From Bacillota bacterium (GTDB taxonomy: Bacteria; Bacillota; Clostridia; Oscillospirales; Acutalibacteraceae): a DNA stretch of 64,000 nucleotides. The notes beneath the pieces were generated by a model. That model made no database searches and had not been told where the DNA came from. It was given only the letters and a program-made list of their open reading frames with translations. The translations under genes were made by a program, and so were the position numbers. Each line of letters begins with the position of its first letter. Position 1 is the first letter of the stretch. This document shows, piece by piece, positions 1 through 7,499 of the stretch. The stretch lies in assembly GCA_021769885.1 (NCBI GenBank), contig JAETSA010000003.1, positions 1-64,000 on the forward strand, in the 5' to 3' direction.

Positions 1-170
1 ACTCGGGCGGATGAGGGTGCGGGTGTCCAGTGGACACCTCTAAGCGAAGCTTAGAAGCACCGACCGAGCCGGCAGGCGAGAACATCCGCCCCTACGGGTT
101 GCGTTCTTCCGTTGGGTTGTGCGAAATCCAGCCGTGCTCGAGTGGGCGTGGAAGATCCCGCCGTTTTTTT
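1..170. repeat. Dispersed intergenic repeat with three-way-junction module
   Basis: The stretch holds an outer stem GGTGC/GCACC (16-20 with 57-61) enclosing two perfect hairpins: GGTGTCC-AGT-GGACACC at 22-38 and TCTAAGC-GAA-GCTTAGA at 39-55. It is followed by a conserved tail (GACCGAGCCGGCAGGCGAG) and then the CATCCGCCCCTACGGG motif common to the repeat family of this window. A second copy with compensatory base changes lies at 43985-44055. No credible protein is encoded. The rest of the space up to the first gene (170-368) shows nothing beyond a ribosome binding site at about 354-360. Confidence 0.75.
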
Positions 171-368
171 GAAAAAACGGCGATATCGCGAGGATGTAAA
201 CCAAAATATACAAGCTTTTTTTGTCTTTGCAAACCAAAATACATAGCGCAACCGCGAAAAAAAGCATAGGATATAGGTGTTCCGAAACGCGGAACACAGA
301 TTCGAAAATAAGGCATTTATCGAATACATAAAACCTATACTTTACTGAAAGACAAAGGAGCACTCACT

Positions 369-1325
369 ATGAAAAAAACCAATACCATCCACTTCGGAAT
401 CCAAAGAAAAATCGTTGCCAATATGACCTCGGAAAGCTGGGAAACCATTCCGCACGTCACGTATATGTATGAGCCTGATGTAACCGAATTTATGAAAGAA
501 TACCGTAAATTAAATCTGGATCGCAGCGGCAAGGACAAAATCACCGTCAATACGCTGATGCTCAAAGTCATCAGCGAGGGGTTGAAAGCCGCGCCTGTGA
601 TGAATTCGCATATCCGTTTCAACCGCAAACTGGTACGCGGCGAAATCAATACATTTGAAGATATCAACATCTCTATGCCGATGATTTTGCCGAACGGCGA
701 AATGATGACGGTCAACCTGCATAACTTTGAAAGCAAAAACTTAGATGAAATGACTGAATATATTCACGATGTTGCCCGCCGTGCCGAAAACTCCGATTTG
801 AACGAGGCGATGTTCGAGGTATCGTTAGACAACACCTTAACTGCGCTGAAAGCGGGAAAAATCAAGCAGACCCTCTACCGTTTGATAGGCTCAAAAACGG
901 GCAAGCACAAAGTTAAAACTCTGCACGGCGAAGCCAAGCGTGCTTATGAGAGCATTCCTGCAACCGAGCGCTTAACCAAGCACGATATTGAACAGGGTAC
1001 GGTTACGGTTTCTAACATCGGCTCCACCTATCGTGGGCAAAGGGGCGCAACCGCCTTGCTGGAAATCATTCCACCGCAGGTTTGTGCCTTTGCCGTCGGC
1101 GCAGTGCAGGATAAACCCGTTGTTATCACTGATGCGCTCGGCAACAAAAAAATTGAAGCACGGCAGGTTCTGCCGCTCTGTATCGCATTTGACCACCGTG
1201 CGCTAGATTTCGGCGATGTCGTGCCGTTCCTGCAAAAGCTAGATTATATCTTCGAAAATCCGAAGATTATGCACACCTGGAAAGGTCAGGAAAAGAATCA
1301 AAAGGTTGTCCCGCTGAACGCTTGA
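369..1325 (+). CDS. 2-oxoacid dehydrogenase E2-type acyltransferase, catalytic domain only
   Basis: This 318-residue protein matches the trimeric CoA-dependent acyltransferase fold of E2 subunits. The C-terminal active-site region reads FDHRALDFGD (near residue 276), the HxxxD-type motif of E2 and chloramphenicol acetyltransferases. The segment TVTVSNIGSTYRGQRGATA also fits the family. There is no N-terminal lipoyl domain or peripheral subunit-binding domain, and no E1 or E3 gene is nearby, so it is probably not a classical pyruvate dehydrogenase subunit. A basic insert of about 60 residues (roughly 160-220) lies in the middle of the catalytic domain. The start has a good AAAGGAG ribosome binding site. 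Such free-standing E2-like proteins occur in Clostridia; the acyl substrate is unknown. Confidence 0.75.
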   Translation: MKKTNTIHFGIQRKIVANMTSESWETIPHVTYMYEPDVTEFMKEYRKLNLDRSGKDKITVNTLMLKVISEGLKAAPVMNSHIRFNRKLVRGEINTFEDINISMPMILPNGEMMTVNLHNFESKNLDEMTEYIHDVARRAENSDLNEAMFEVSLDNTLTALKAGKIKQTLYRLIGSKTGKHKVKTLHGEAKRAYESIPATERLTKHDIEQGTVTVSNIGSTYRGQRGATALLEIIPPQVCAFAVGAVQDKPVVITDALGNKKIEARQVLPLCIAFDHRALDFGDVVPFLQKLDYIFENPKIMHTWKGQEKNQKVVPLNA

Positions 1326-1437
1326 TGCTGAGATAGCGGTGGGACGCGCATTGTTAAGGGATTAAGGATAGTAAATAAGCTCGGCATCAAAAATTACGAT
1401 ATGACCAATCTGAGCTTTGATAAATAAACAGAACAAT

Positions 1438-1467
1438 TCAAGGGACTGTTTTTTACAGCCCCTTGAT
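1438..1467. terminator. Hairpin between convergent genes
   Basis: An imperfect stem, TCAAGGG..CTGT paired with ACAG..CCCTTGA over a T-rich loop, sits between the ends of two convergent genes. The trailing T tract is weak on both strands, so termination is plausible but unproven. The preceding bases 1376-1427 could encode a short orphan tail (ending NLSFDK, then stop), possibly a gene remnant. Confidence 0.4.
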
Positions 1468-1474
1468 TAAAGCA

Positions 1475-2443
1475 TTAAAAATCAATTTCGTATTCTAAGT
1501 ATCGTCTTGTTTCGTTTCTTGCCTCACTTTGAACAGTAGTGTTTCCTGCAAATTTCATAACCTTCAAAATTGTATCAATTTTTACTGCGTCACTTTCTTT
1601 CAAACCTGATGAATTACTGAGTTTTATCATAAGTTTTTGATGCGTTAACGCAGATTTGCCGTCAAGTCTCATTGAAATCAAGTTTCGAATGCTTGGATCT
1701 CTCAATAAATATTTAAGTTCAGGTTTGGTTGGCTCTTTGCCTGGAAAATCATTTTCTGCTGCAATTTCAATTTTTGAATAATCGCTTTCGGATTTTTTGC
1801 GTTCGACATCTGCTGAAGCGTAACCGACAACCTTACCGTTTCCTTTAACTATTCTATCGGAATAAGATGATTTTTCCTCTACATAAGTAACTTTGAAATG
1901 CTTTGCACCGAGGTCTTGTGCAATTCTTTGAAGCTCGCTTATTCTTTCTGCTTTAAGATAACTGAAATAATCATCAAGTGCTATATATCTATCTCTGTCG
2001 CTCGGATCAACATAATAAAATTCACTGCTGTTGTCAGGAAAAAATGTGAGTCCGAAAGCATCAACGCAGTCACGAAAAATATTGAGTAAACGAATGCCCT
2101 TACTATTTGTAAAATAACCGATTGAGCCTTGGCAAACTCTACTCTCTGCCCTCTTTTTATCTTTGTCTGCAACTCTAATAAATTTGTGAAGCAAAAAATC
2201 GCCGTCATCAATATCTGCCGGAAAAATTGGCTGTAATCTTTTTAACTCAATTTGCCTTACTTTTTCATCAGCACTCTCTTTAATGGCGTTAGTAACTTTT
2301 GCAACATCTTCTTTATCAAATTTTCCATCGTCATTTTGGTCTGCAACTTGCGTTAGTGCATCTTTTGTTTTATTCAAAATGCTTACTGTTTTGTTCTTAG
2401 CGTCTAATGCTTTTTCAGAAATATCAATTTTGAATTTTCCCAT
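1475..2443 (-). CDS. Hypothetical protein with an EF-hand-like loop
   Basis: I do not recognise this 322-residue protein. Residues 35-46 (DQNDDGKFDKED) form a good EF-hand/dockerin-like calcium loop with acidic or polar residues at positions 1, 3, 5, 9 and 12. This loop follows an amphipathic helical N-terminus rich in lysine. The middle part is a mixed alpha/beta region, and the C-terminal third is highly charged. There is no signal peptide or membrane segment, so it is probably cytoplasmic. The ATG at 2443 is preceded by GAAAGGAAT. A second, stronger AGGAGG sits about 55 bases further upstream before another ATG (2498) that opens only a 24-codon frame overlapping this start. The gene is more AT-rich than its left neighbour. 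Confidence 0.6.
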   Translation of the reverse strand: MGKFKIDISEKALDAKNKTVSILNKTKDALTQVADQNDDGKFDKEDVAKVTNAIKESADEKVRQIELKRLQPIFPADIDDGDFLLHKFIRVADKDKKRAESRVCQGSIGYFTNSKGIRLLNIFRDCVDAFGLTFFPDNSSEFYYVDPSDRDRYIALDDYFSYLKAERISELQRIAQDLGAKHFKVTYVEEKSSYSDRIVKGNGKVVGYASADVERKKSESDYSKIEIAAENDFPGKEPTKPELKYLLRDPSIRNLISMRLDGKSALTHQKLMIKLSNSSGLKESDAVKIDTILKVMKFAGNTTVQSEARNETRRYLEYEIDF

Positions 2444-2978
2444 AAAATATTCCTTTCAAATTAGAGGATAATATATAACTACTCATACATTCTAACATAA
2501 TATTTAACCTCCTACAACATTTTATTTATTCTCCTTCCTTGTTCATCTTGGCAAATACCTCTTCATCGCTAACTCTTTTCTATTTTATAACTCGTCCTTA
2601 TAAATTTGTATAGAGCAGTTGTTTAGAAAATAATTTATGGGAGTTATTCCCTGTATGTTTTCTCTGCTTTCATGACAGAAATTTTTTCGCGTAAAAAAGC
2701 CCCCGGATGAAGATGGTGTAATTTATTTTTGAATTATCGGTCTTCGTTATTTATTCCAAGATTGAACTTTAGAGAAAGTGATGCACATCCCACATTTTTC
2801 CAAAAAGACCGCACCCCTTTCCGCGACTTCCTTTTCCGTCCCCTTCCCCCGCAGTCGGGCGACACACGCACGAGAAAAAAGCCCCGCAACCGCGATGTAA
2901 CCTTTGGTTGCGGGCGGTATTTTTGCAAAATTCCTTCAAAAAAGATATTAAAATGCAAAAGTATTGTAAAAAAAGGTG
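2444..2978. other. Gene-poor spacer
   Basis: No convincing gene is seen. On the minus strand, about 2532-2585 could encode a 17-residue tail (ending KMNKEGE, then stop) that looks like the remnant of a lost gene. A hairpin at 2883-2914 (CCCGCAACC with GGTTGCGGG) has a six-A run on its left and a five-T run on its right, so it could terminate transcription in either direction. Confidence 0.5.
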
Positions 2979-3007
2979 TTGACAAGCTGTACGCTTTATA
3001 TTATAAT
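2979..3007 (+). promoter_or_regulatory. Consensus sigma-A promoter of the tRNA operon
   Basis: TTGACA at 2979-2984 and TATAAT at 3002-3007 are separated by exactly 17 bases, a perfect housekeeping promoter. It lies 30 bases upstream of tRNA-Met. Confidence 0.9.
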
Positions 3008-3037
3008 ATCAAAGCCGCAGAAAAAGCGGCACAATAT

Positions 3038-3114
3038 GGCGGCATAGCTTAGTTGGCTAGAGCGTCCGGTTCATACCCGGAAGGTCACAGGTTCAAGTCC
3101 CGTTGCCGCTACCA
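3038..3114 (+). tRNA. tRNA-Met (CAT)
   Basis: This is a full cloverleaf. The acceptor stem is GGCGGCA/TGCCGCT, the anticodon stem-loop is TCCGG-TTCATAC-CCGGA with anticodon CAT, the T loop is GTTCAAGTC, and a CCA end is encoded. First base G opposite T in the acceptor and the overall shape fit an elongator-type Met (or Ile2) tRNA. It is co-transcribed with the tRNA-Glu 30 bases downstream. Confidence 0.9.
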
Positions 3115-3143
3115 AATTTGCGGCGATTTCCGCCGCAATATAC

Positions 3144-3218
3144 GGCCCGGTGGTCAAGCGGTTAAGACACCGCCCTTTCACGGCGGTAACACGAGTTCGA
3201 TTCTCGTCCGGGTCACCA
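3144..3218 (+). tRNA. tRNA-Glu (TTC)
   Basis: The acceptor stem is GGCCCGG/CCGGGTC with discriminator A and encoded CCA. The anticodon stem-loop is CCGCC-CTTTCAC-GGCGG with anticodon TTC, and the T loop is GTTCGATTC. It is the second gene of the tRNA operon and is followed directly by a terminator. Confidence 0.93.
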
Positions 3219-3223
3219 AAACG

Positions 3224-3256
3224 AAAATCCGTTCTCGTAAGAGGACGGATTTTTGT
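3224..3256 (+). terminator. Rho-independent terminator of the tRNA operon
   Basis: AAAATCCGTTCTC pairs with GAGGACGGATTTTT around a GTAA loop and ends in a T run just after tRNA-Glu. Confidence 0.8.
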
Positions 3257-3257
3257 T

Positions 3258-3365
3258 TTGTATTCTTCATTTTTCATTATGCAATATTCATCATTCATTC
3301 CAACGGATTTTCGTAATGAATGATGAAGAATGAAATCGCTTCGCTAATGAATAATGCATAATTGA
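3258..3365. repeat. Inverted and direct repeats flanking the four-helix-bundle gene, left side
   Basis: ATTCATCATTCATT and AATGAATGATGAAGAAT form a hairpin. A GAATAATGCATAATT motif at about 3347-3364 recurs just beyond the 3' end of the next gene (3811-3826). Such AT-rich repeats around this gene family suggest a movable cassette. Confidence 0.6.
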
Positions 3366-3413
3366 TTTGCTATTCGGTTTCTGCTACAATGTTCGTAAAG
3401 GCGGTGTGCTTAG

Positions 3414-3791
3414 ATGAAAGAAAATTTATTGATAGACAAGTCAATCGCTTTTGCCGCGAGAATAGTAAAACTGCAACGCTATTTAATAAAAGATAAAAAA
3501 GAAAACGTAATATCAAAACAAGTAATTCGTAGCGGGACAAGTATAGGCGCTAACATAAATGAGGCAAATTACGGACAAAGCAAAGCAGACTTTATTTCTA
3601 AAATGCACATTGCATTAAAAGAAACAGCAGAAACTGAATATTGGATAAAGCTGCTGAATATGTCGGAGTATATTGACGACAAAATGAGCGAGTCTTTACT
3701 GAATGATTGCTTAGAAATTAAAAGGATGCTTATTTCTTCAATCAATACCGCAAAGGAAAACAAACGAACTTCATTAGATTTGCGCAAATGA
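3414..3791 (+). CDS. Four-helix-bundle protein (23S rRNA intervening-sequence protein family)
   Basis: This 125-residue, all-helical protein carries the family signature VIRSGTSIGANINEANYGQS followed by FISKMHIALKETAETEYW. That identifies the S23/four-helix-bundle family (PF05635), first found inside 23S rRNA intervening sequences and later widely as solitary genes. Its biochemical role is unknown; some members sit next to retroelement reverse transcriptases, but none is seen here. The gene stands alone with its own promoter-like TGCTACAAT upstream. It is flanked on both sides by the GAATAATGCATAATT repeat, with a similar TGTTACAAT following the downstream copy. This arrangement suggests insertion as a unit into the space behind the tRNA operon. 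Confidence 0.85.
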   Translation: MKENLLIDKSIAFAARIVKLQRYLIKDKKENVISKQVIRSGTSIGANINEANYGQSKADFISKMHIALKETAETEYWIKLLNMSEYIDDKMSESLLNDCLEIKRMLISSINTAKENKRTSLDLRK

Positions 3792-3804
3792 GGAAGGCTC
3801 TTCG

Positions 3805-3850
3805 TCCAAGAATAATGCATAATTTGAGGTTAGAATCTGTTACAATCATT
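3805..3850. repeat. Right-hand copy of the repeat flanking the four-helix-bundle gene
   Basis: AGAATAATGCATAATTTGAG, then a T-rich stretch and TGTTACAATCATT, parallel the left-side 3347-3395 sequence (AATAATGCATAATTG ... TGCTACAATGTT). The copies are about 460 bases apart in direct orientation. Confidence 0.55.
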
Positions 3851-3852
3851 AT

Positions 3853-3902
3853 ATCCGAACGTGTACGTTTCATTTTTATGAAAAACACGTTCGGATTTTT
3901 TG
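3853..3902 (+). terminator. Rho-independent terminator
   Basis: ATCCGAACGTGT pairs with ACACGTTCGGAT and is followed by six T residues. It lies downstream of the four-helix-bundle gene. Confidence 0.75.
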
Positions 3903-3979
3903 CTTCCGTGTGCAGGCACGGTTTATTTCTCCCCCACGAGTACGCACCGCACCCTAAAACGCCTCCGAAATCCGCAAAA

Positions 3980-4035
3980 GTTATTGACATATGACATAAA
4001 TTCCGATATTATAATAAATGTCATATGTCAATAAC
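3980..4035 (+). promoter_or_regulatory. Promoter overlapped by a 17-bp perfect inverted repeat
   Basis: GTTATTGACATATGACA (3980-3996) and its exact reverse complement (4019-4035) flank a 22-base spacer. The left arm contains TTGACA (3984-3989), and TATTAT lies 17 bases on at 4007-4012, so a bound regulator would cover both promoter elements. Each arm centres on CATATG, itself a near-dyad TGACATATGACA, so two dimers could bind. Crp/Fnr proteins favour TTGA-N6-TCAA half-sites, which the arms only partly match. The DUF134 HTH protein encoded immediately downstream is the simplest candidate regulator. Confidence 0.75.
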
Positions 4036-4090
4036 CGGCGTTGCTGTCGCATCACAAGGCGTCATCAACCTCTAAGGAAAGGATCCGTCT

Positions 4091-4444
4091 ATGCCCAGAC
4101 CGAGAAAATGCAGAAAAGTTTGCAGACTTCCGAAAGTGCGTGAATTTCATCCTTTAGGGGATACTGAAAAATACGTCACGCTCACAGTAGATGAATATGA
4201 AGCGATACGCCTGATTGACAGAGAAGGCTTTTCGCAGGAGGAATGTGCCGGGTATATGCAGGTAGCGCGCACGACCGTACAGCAGATTTATAACACCGCG
4301 AGAATGAAAATCGCCGACGCGCTTGTAGACGGAATCGGGATTCGCATTGACGGCGGTGAATATATTATCTGCGACGGCAAAGAAAAGCATTGCGGATGCG
4401 GCGGATGCCAAAGGCATCGCAATCGAACGGCAAATAAATTATGA
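4091..4444 (+). CDS. DUF134 family DNA-binding protein
   Basis: This 117-residue protein begins MPRPRKCRKVCRLP, the hallmark start of the DUF134 family (PF02001), which carries a sigma70-region-4-like helix-turn-helix. Residues about 40-80 form that HTH (EAIRLIDREGFSQEECAGYM, then ARTTVQQIY). The C-terminus ends in a cysteine/histidine-rich CGCGGCQRH segment that may bind metal. Family members usually adjoin NifB/NifX-like dinitrogenase-cofactor proteins, as here with the next gene 35 bases downstream. It is probably an autoregulator acting at the palindrome at 3980-4035. The start has an AAGGA site (4075-4082). Confidence 0.88.
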   Translation: MPRPRKCRKVCRLPKVREFHPLGDTEKYVTLTVDEYEAIRLIDREGFSQEECAGYMQVARTTVQQIYNTARMKIADALVDGIGIRIDGGEYIICDGKEKHCGCGGCQRHRNRTANKL

Positions 4445-4479
4445 CCAAATAACAGATTTCAAAACAAGGAGATATCATT

Positions 4480-4896
4480 ATGAAAATTGCAGTAACTTAT
4501 GAAAACGGACAGGTTTTTCAGCACTTCGGTCATACGGAGCAATTCAAGCTCTATGATATCGACGACGGCAAAATCCTGTCTGCGGAGATTGTCAGCACGG
4601 ACGGCAGCGGACACGGTGCACTTGCCGCACTGCTCCGCAATCTAAATGTCAATGTGCTGATTTGCGGCGGCATCGGCGGCGGTGCCAAAACTGCGCTGGC
4701 AAACGCGGGCATTCAGCTTTACGGCGGCGTCAGCGGTTCCTGCGATGCGGCGGTGCAGGCATTACTTGTCGGAAATCTCGGATATAATCCGAATGTACAG
4801 TGCAGTCATCACGACCACGAGCACGGCGAAGGTGAACACACCTGCAGAGAGCACGGCTGCGGCGGGCATAATTGCGGAGAACATAGCTGTCACTAA
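4480..4896 (+). CDS. NifX/NifB-like dinitrogenase iron-molybdenum cofactor family protein with His/Cys tail
   Basis: Residues 1-105 form the single domain of PF02579, with the start MKIAVTYENGQVFQHFGHTE and a glycine-rich VLICGGIGGGAKTAL segment. This fold carries iron-sulfur or iron-molybdenum cofactor precursors in NifX and NafY. Many anaerobes without nitrogenase have small members of unknown role, and no nif genes are visible here. The last 31 residues are almost entirely His, Cys, Gly and Glu (for example HEHGEGEHTCREHGCGG), which strongly suggests a metal-binding tail. It is co-transcribed with the DUF134 regulator and followed by a terminator, and probably acts in metal or cofactor handling in the cytoplasm. 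Confidence 0.87.
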   Translation: MKIAVTYENGQVFQHFGHTEQFKLYDIDDGKILSAEIVSTDGSGHGALAALLRNLNVNVLICGGIGGGAKTALANAGIQLYGGVSGSCDAAVQALLVGNLGYNPNVQCSHHDHEHGEGEHTCREHGCGGHNCGEHSCH

Positions 4897-4905
4897 GATA
4901 AGAAA

Positions 4906-4943
4906 ACCACACCTGTATCTATAGCGCAGGTGTGGTCTTTCCT
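4906..4943 (+). terminator. Rho-independent terminator after the NifX-like gene
   Basis: ACCACACCTG (4906-4915) pairs with CAGGTGTGGT (4927-4936), followed by CTTTCC. Confidence 0.7.
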
Positions 4944-5095
4944 CTGAGATGTTCGATTACTTACACTTGGTACAAATATATTCGGGCACTGTTTTTGCAT
5001 AAGGTGACCGCATTCGAAACCAATGCGCCGAAACCTTGTCCTTGCGGCGGCTTTTCACGTTTGCGCCCTTGTCGGGCGACAGCCCGACGGCGGTC

Positions 5096-6790
5096 TTAAA
5101 CGCAAAAATCCATCCCAGGCGGAAATCCGCCGTTTCTGACCGCATCGGTTTCGGATACGGGCACCTTGACCGACTCGTACAAACGCCAACCGCCTGCAAG
5201 ATTATAACAGTCATACCCCCGCCCTGCTAAAATGCGGCAGGCAATATAACTGCGCAGTCCGCTGTGGCAGTGCACATAAACGGGCTTGTTTTTCGGTATT
5301 TCACCGATGCGTTCCCGCAGAGAATCCAGCGGAATGTTGCTAAAGCCGTCAATTTTACCGAAGCTGACTTCTGCCGCTGTTCTTACATCCAAAAGCGTTA
5401 CACTGCCGTCGCGAGGCAGGTTTTCCACATCGTGCCAGAAGAATTGCTTTACCTTCCCTGTCACAACATTTTCACCGACAAATCCGAGCATATTCACAGG
5501 GTCTTTTGCGCTTCCGAACGGCGGTGCATAGCACAACTCAAGCGCCGTAAGGTCAGTGATTTTCGCCCCAAAGCGAATCGCAGTCGCGAGCACATCCATC
5601 CGCTTGTCAACACCGTCAAGACCGACAATCTGTGCACCGAGTAGCTTCCGCGTTTTCTTATCCCACAGCGCTTTTATCGACATATTGTTGGCATCGGGAT
5701 AATAGGAAGCGTGAGAGCCGGAATAAATATAGGTTTTATCATACTCTATTCCCGCAGCTTTTGCGCTTTTTTCGTTCAGTCCCGTGGTCGCAACCGTCAT
5801 ATCAAAAAGCTTCAGGACTGCCGAGCCCTGTGTACCTGTATATTCCGAGGGAATGCCGACGATATTATCCGCCGCAATGCGCCCCTGCTTGTTCGCAGGT
5901 CCTGCAAGCGGGATAAAGGCAGGCTTTCCGCTCACAAAATCCCGCACCTCAACCGCATCGCCGACAGCATAAATAGAGGGAATATTCGTTTTCATATTTC
6001 GGTCAACGAGAATACTGCCGCGGCTGTTTGTCCCGATGCCGCACGCTTTGGCAATAGCCGTTTCGGGACGGACACCGACGGACAGAATCACCATATCGGC
6101 TTGGAGCTCTCCGTTTTGCAAAACAACAGTGTGCCCGTCAATCGCTTTTACGCCGTTGTTCAGATACAGCTCCATACCTTTAGATTGGATGTAGCGGTGC
6201 ACATCCGCCGCCATATCGAAATCCAGCGGCGCAATCAGATGGTCGGCAAGCTCTACAATGGAAACGTGCAATCCGGCTTCCTTTAGATTTTCCGCCATCT
6301 CCACCCCGATATACCCGCCGCCGATGACAACGGCGGATTTCGGATTAGTCTGTTCGATATATGCTTTTATTTTTAAGGTATCGGGAATATTGCGCAGTGT
6401 GAATACAAAATCACTGTCGATACCGTCGATATTCGGCCGTATCGGCTCTGCGCCGGGCGAAAGAATCAAGGTATCGTAGCTTTCTTGATAGGTCTCCCCC
6501 GTTTTCAGATTTTTTACTGCAACGGTTTTCGACTCGGGGTCAATTTTTACCGCTTCACTGTTTACACGGACATCAATCTGAAATCTCGCGCGAAAGCTTT
6601 CCGGTGTTTGCAGAGTCAGATTGTTTTTGTCGGTGATGACGCCGCCGATATAATACGGCAGACCGCAATTGGCAAAGGATACGTATTCCCCTCGCTCTAA
6701 AATAATAATTTCTGCCGATTCATCCAGTCGGCGCAGTCTTGCCGCGGCGGAAGCACCGCCGGCAACGCCGCCGATAATTACAGTTTTCAT
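5096..6790 (-). CDS. CoA-disulfide reductase / NADH oxidase fused to a rhodanese domain
   Basis: This 564-residue flavoprotein opens with an FAD-binding Rossmann motif (IIGGVAGGASAAARLRRLD) and the redox centre SFANCGLPYY with active cysteine 42. That places it in the CoA-disulfide reductase/Npx family. An NAD(P)H-binding motif (VVIGGGYIGVEMAENL) lies near residue 155. The C-terminal rhodanese domain has the active loop CHSGLRS with cysteine near 508. Relatives reduce CoA disulfide, persulfides or polysulfides with NAD(P)H. The last about 22 residues after GGWRLY are not typical and run into what looks like repeat DNA (4957-5095), so the original stop may have been lost. It is divergent from the Crp/Fnr regulator with only 34 bases between start codons. 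The ATG is preceded by GAGGTG. Confidence 0.92.
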   Translation of the reverse strand: MKTVIIGGVAGGASAAARLRRLDESAEIIILERGEYVSFANCGLPYYIGGVITDKNNLTLQTPESFRARFQIDVRVNSEAVKIDPESKTVAVKNLKTGETYQESYDTLILSPGAEPIRPNIDGIDSDFVFTLRNIPDTLKIKAYIEQTNPKSAVVIGGGYIGVEMAENLKEAGLHVSIVELADHLIAPLDFDMAADVHRYIQSKGMELYLNNGVKAIDGHTVVLQNGELQADMVILSVGVRPETAIAKACGIGTNSRGSILVDRNMKTNIPSIYAVGDAVEVRDFVSGKPAFIPLAGPANKQGRIAADNIVGIPSEYTGTQGSAVLKLFDMTVATTGLNEKSAKAAGIEYDKTYIYSGSHASYYPDANNMSIKALWDKKTRKLLGAQIVGLDGVDKRMDVLATAIRFGAKITDLTALELCYAPPFGSAKDPVNMLGFVGENVVTGKVKQFFWHDVENLPRDGSVTLLDVRTAAEVSFGKIDGFSNIPLDSLRERIGEIPKNKPVYVHCHSGLRSYIACRILAGRGYDCYNLAGGWRLYESVKVPVSETDAVRNGGFPPGMDFCV

Positions 6791-6824
6791 ATATATTGCA
6801 CCTCTTTCTGAAAGGATTTTACCT

Positions 6825-7499
6825 ATGGAACAAAACGTATTTGCAGGCGTTTATCAGGAGATTTTCCCGTTTTGGAATGGAATTTCAGAATCCGATCGGG
6901 CGTTTATCTGTCAAAATTCCCACGCTTTGACCTACGCAAAAGGAACGAACATTCACGGCGGAAACGAATGCTCCGGCGTGATTCTCGTCCGTTCGGGCAG
7001 TCTGCGGCTTTACATTATGTCAGAGGACGGGCGGGATATTACACTCTACCGTCTGCACAAAGGAGATATGTGTATGCTGTCCGCTTCGTGCGTCTTACAG
7101 ACAATCACCTTTGATGTGTTTGTGGACGCGGAGGAGAACAGCGAATGTTATGTGATTGGCGGTCCTGCATTTGCAGAAGTCTCCACCCGCAATCCGCAAA
7201 TCAAAATATTCGCACTGGAAACCGCCGTCAGCCGTTTTTCGGACGTGATGTGGGTAATGCAGCAAATTCTCTTTATGCGTATGGATCAGCGGCTTGCCAT
7301 TTTTCTTGCGGACGAGTCTGCAAGGACAAATTCCGATACGATTGCACTGACACACGAGCAGATTGCCCGCTATATGGGCTCTGCCCGTGAGGTCGTGTCG
7401 AGAATGCTGAAATATTTTGCGAATGAGAGCATTGTCGAAGTCTCCCGCAAGGGTGTAAAAATTTTAGATAAAAAGCGGCTGCGGGAGTTAGCCCTCTAA
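6825..7499 (+). CDS. Crp/Fnr family transcriptional regulator
   Basis: The 224-residue protein has an N-terminal cyclic-nucleotide-binding-like beta barrel (about 20-120; SGVILVRSGSLRLYIMSEDGRDITLYRLHKGDMC) and a C-terminal winged HTH (about 165-220; LTHEQIARYMGSAREVVSRML). Cysteines are present but not in the spaced N-terminal pattern of iron-sulfur FNR. The sensor may therefore be thiol- or ligand-based. I chose ATG 6825 rather than an upstream in-frame start because it follows GAAAGGAT and the upstream part overlaps the divergent reductase. Head-to-head placement with the CoA-disulfide reductase gene suggests it controls a sulfur/redox response including that gene. Its end overlaps the convergent thioredoxin by 12 bases. 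Confidence 0.9.
   Translation: MEQNVFAGVYQEIFPFWNGISESDRAFICQNSHALTYAKGTNIHGGNECSGVILVRSGSLRLYIMSEDGRDITLYRLHKGDMCMLSASCVLQTITFDVFVDAEENSECYVIGGPAFAEVSTRNPQIKIFALETAVSRFSDVMWVMQQILFMRMDQRLAIFLADESARTNSDTIALTHEQIARYMGSAREVVSRMLKYFANESIVEVSRKGVKILDKKRLRELAL

Noticed and set aside
30-269. Frames in the first 300 bases on both strands
   Set aside because: They translate the structured repeat elements, and none has a start signal or protein-like composition.
4957-5214. Minus-strand frame ending in ICTKCK, possibly a zinc-ribbon tail
   Set aside because: Its first part overlaps the reductase gene out of frame, there is no proper start and the sequence looks repeat-derived; a remnant cannot be excluded.
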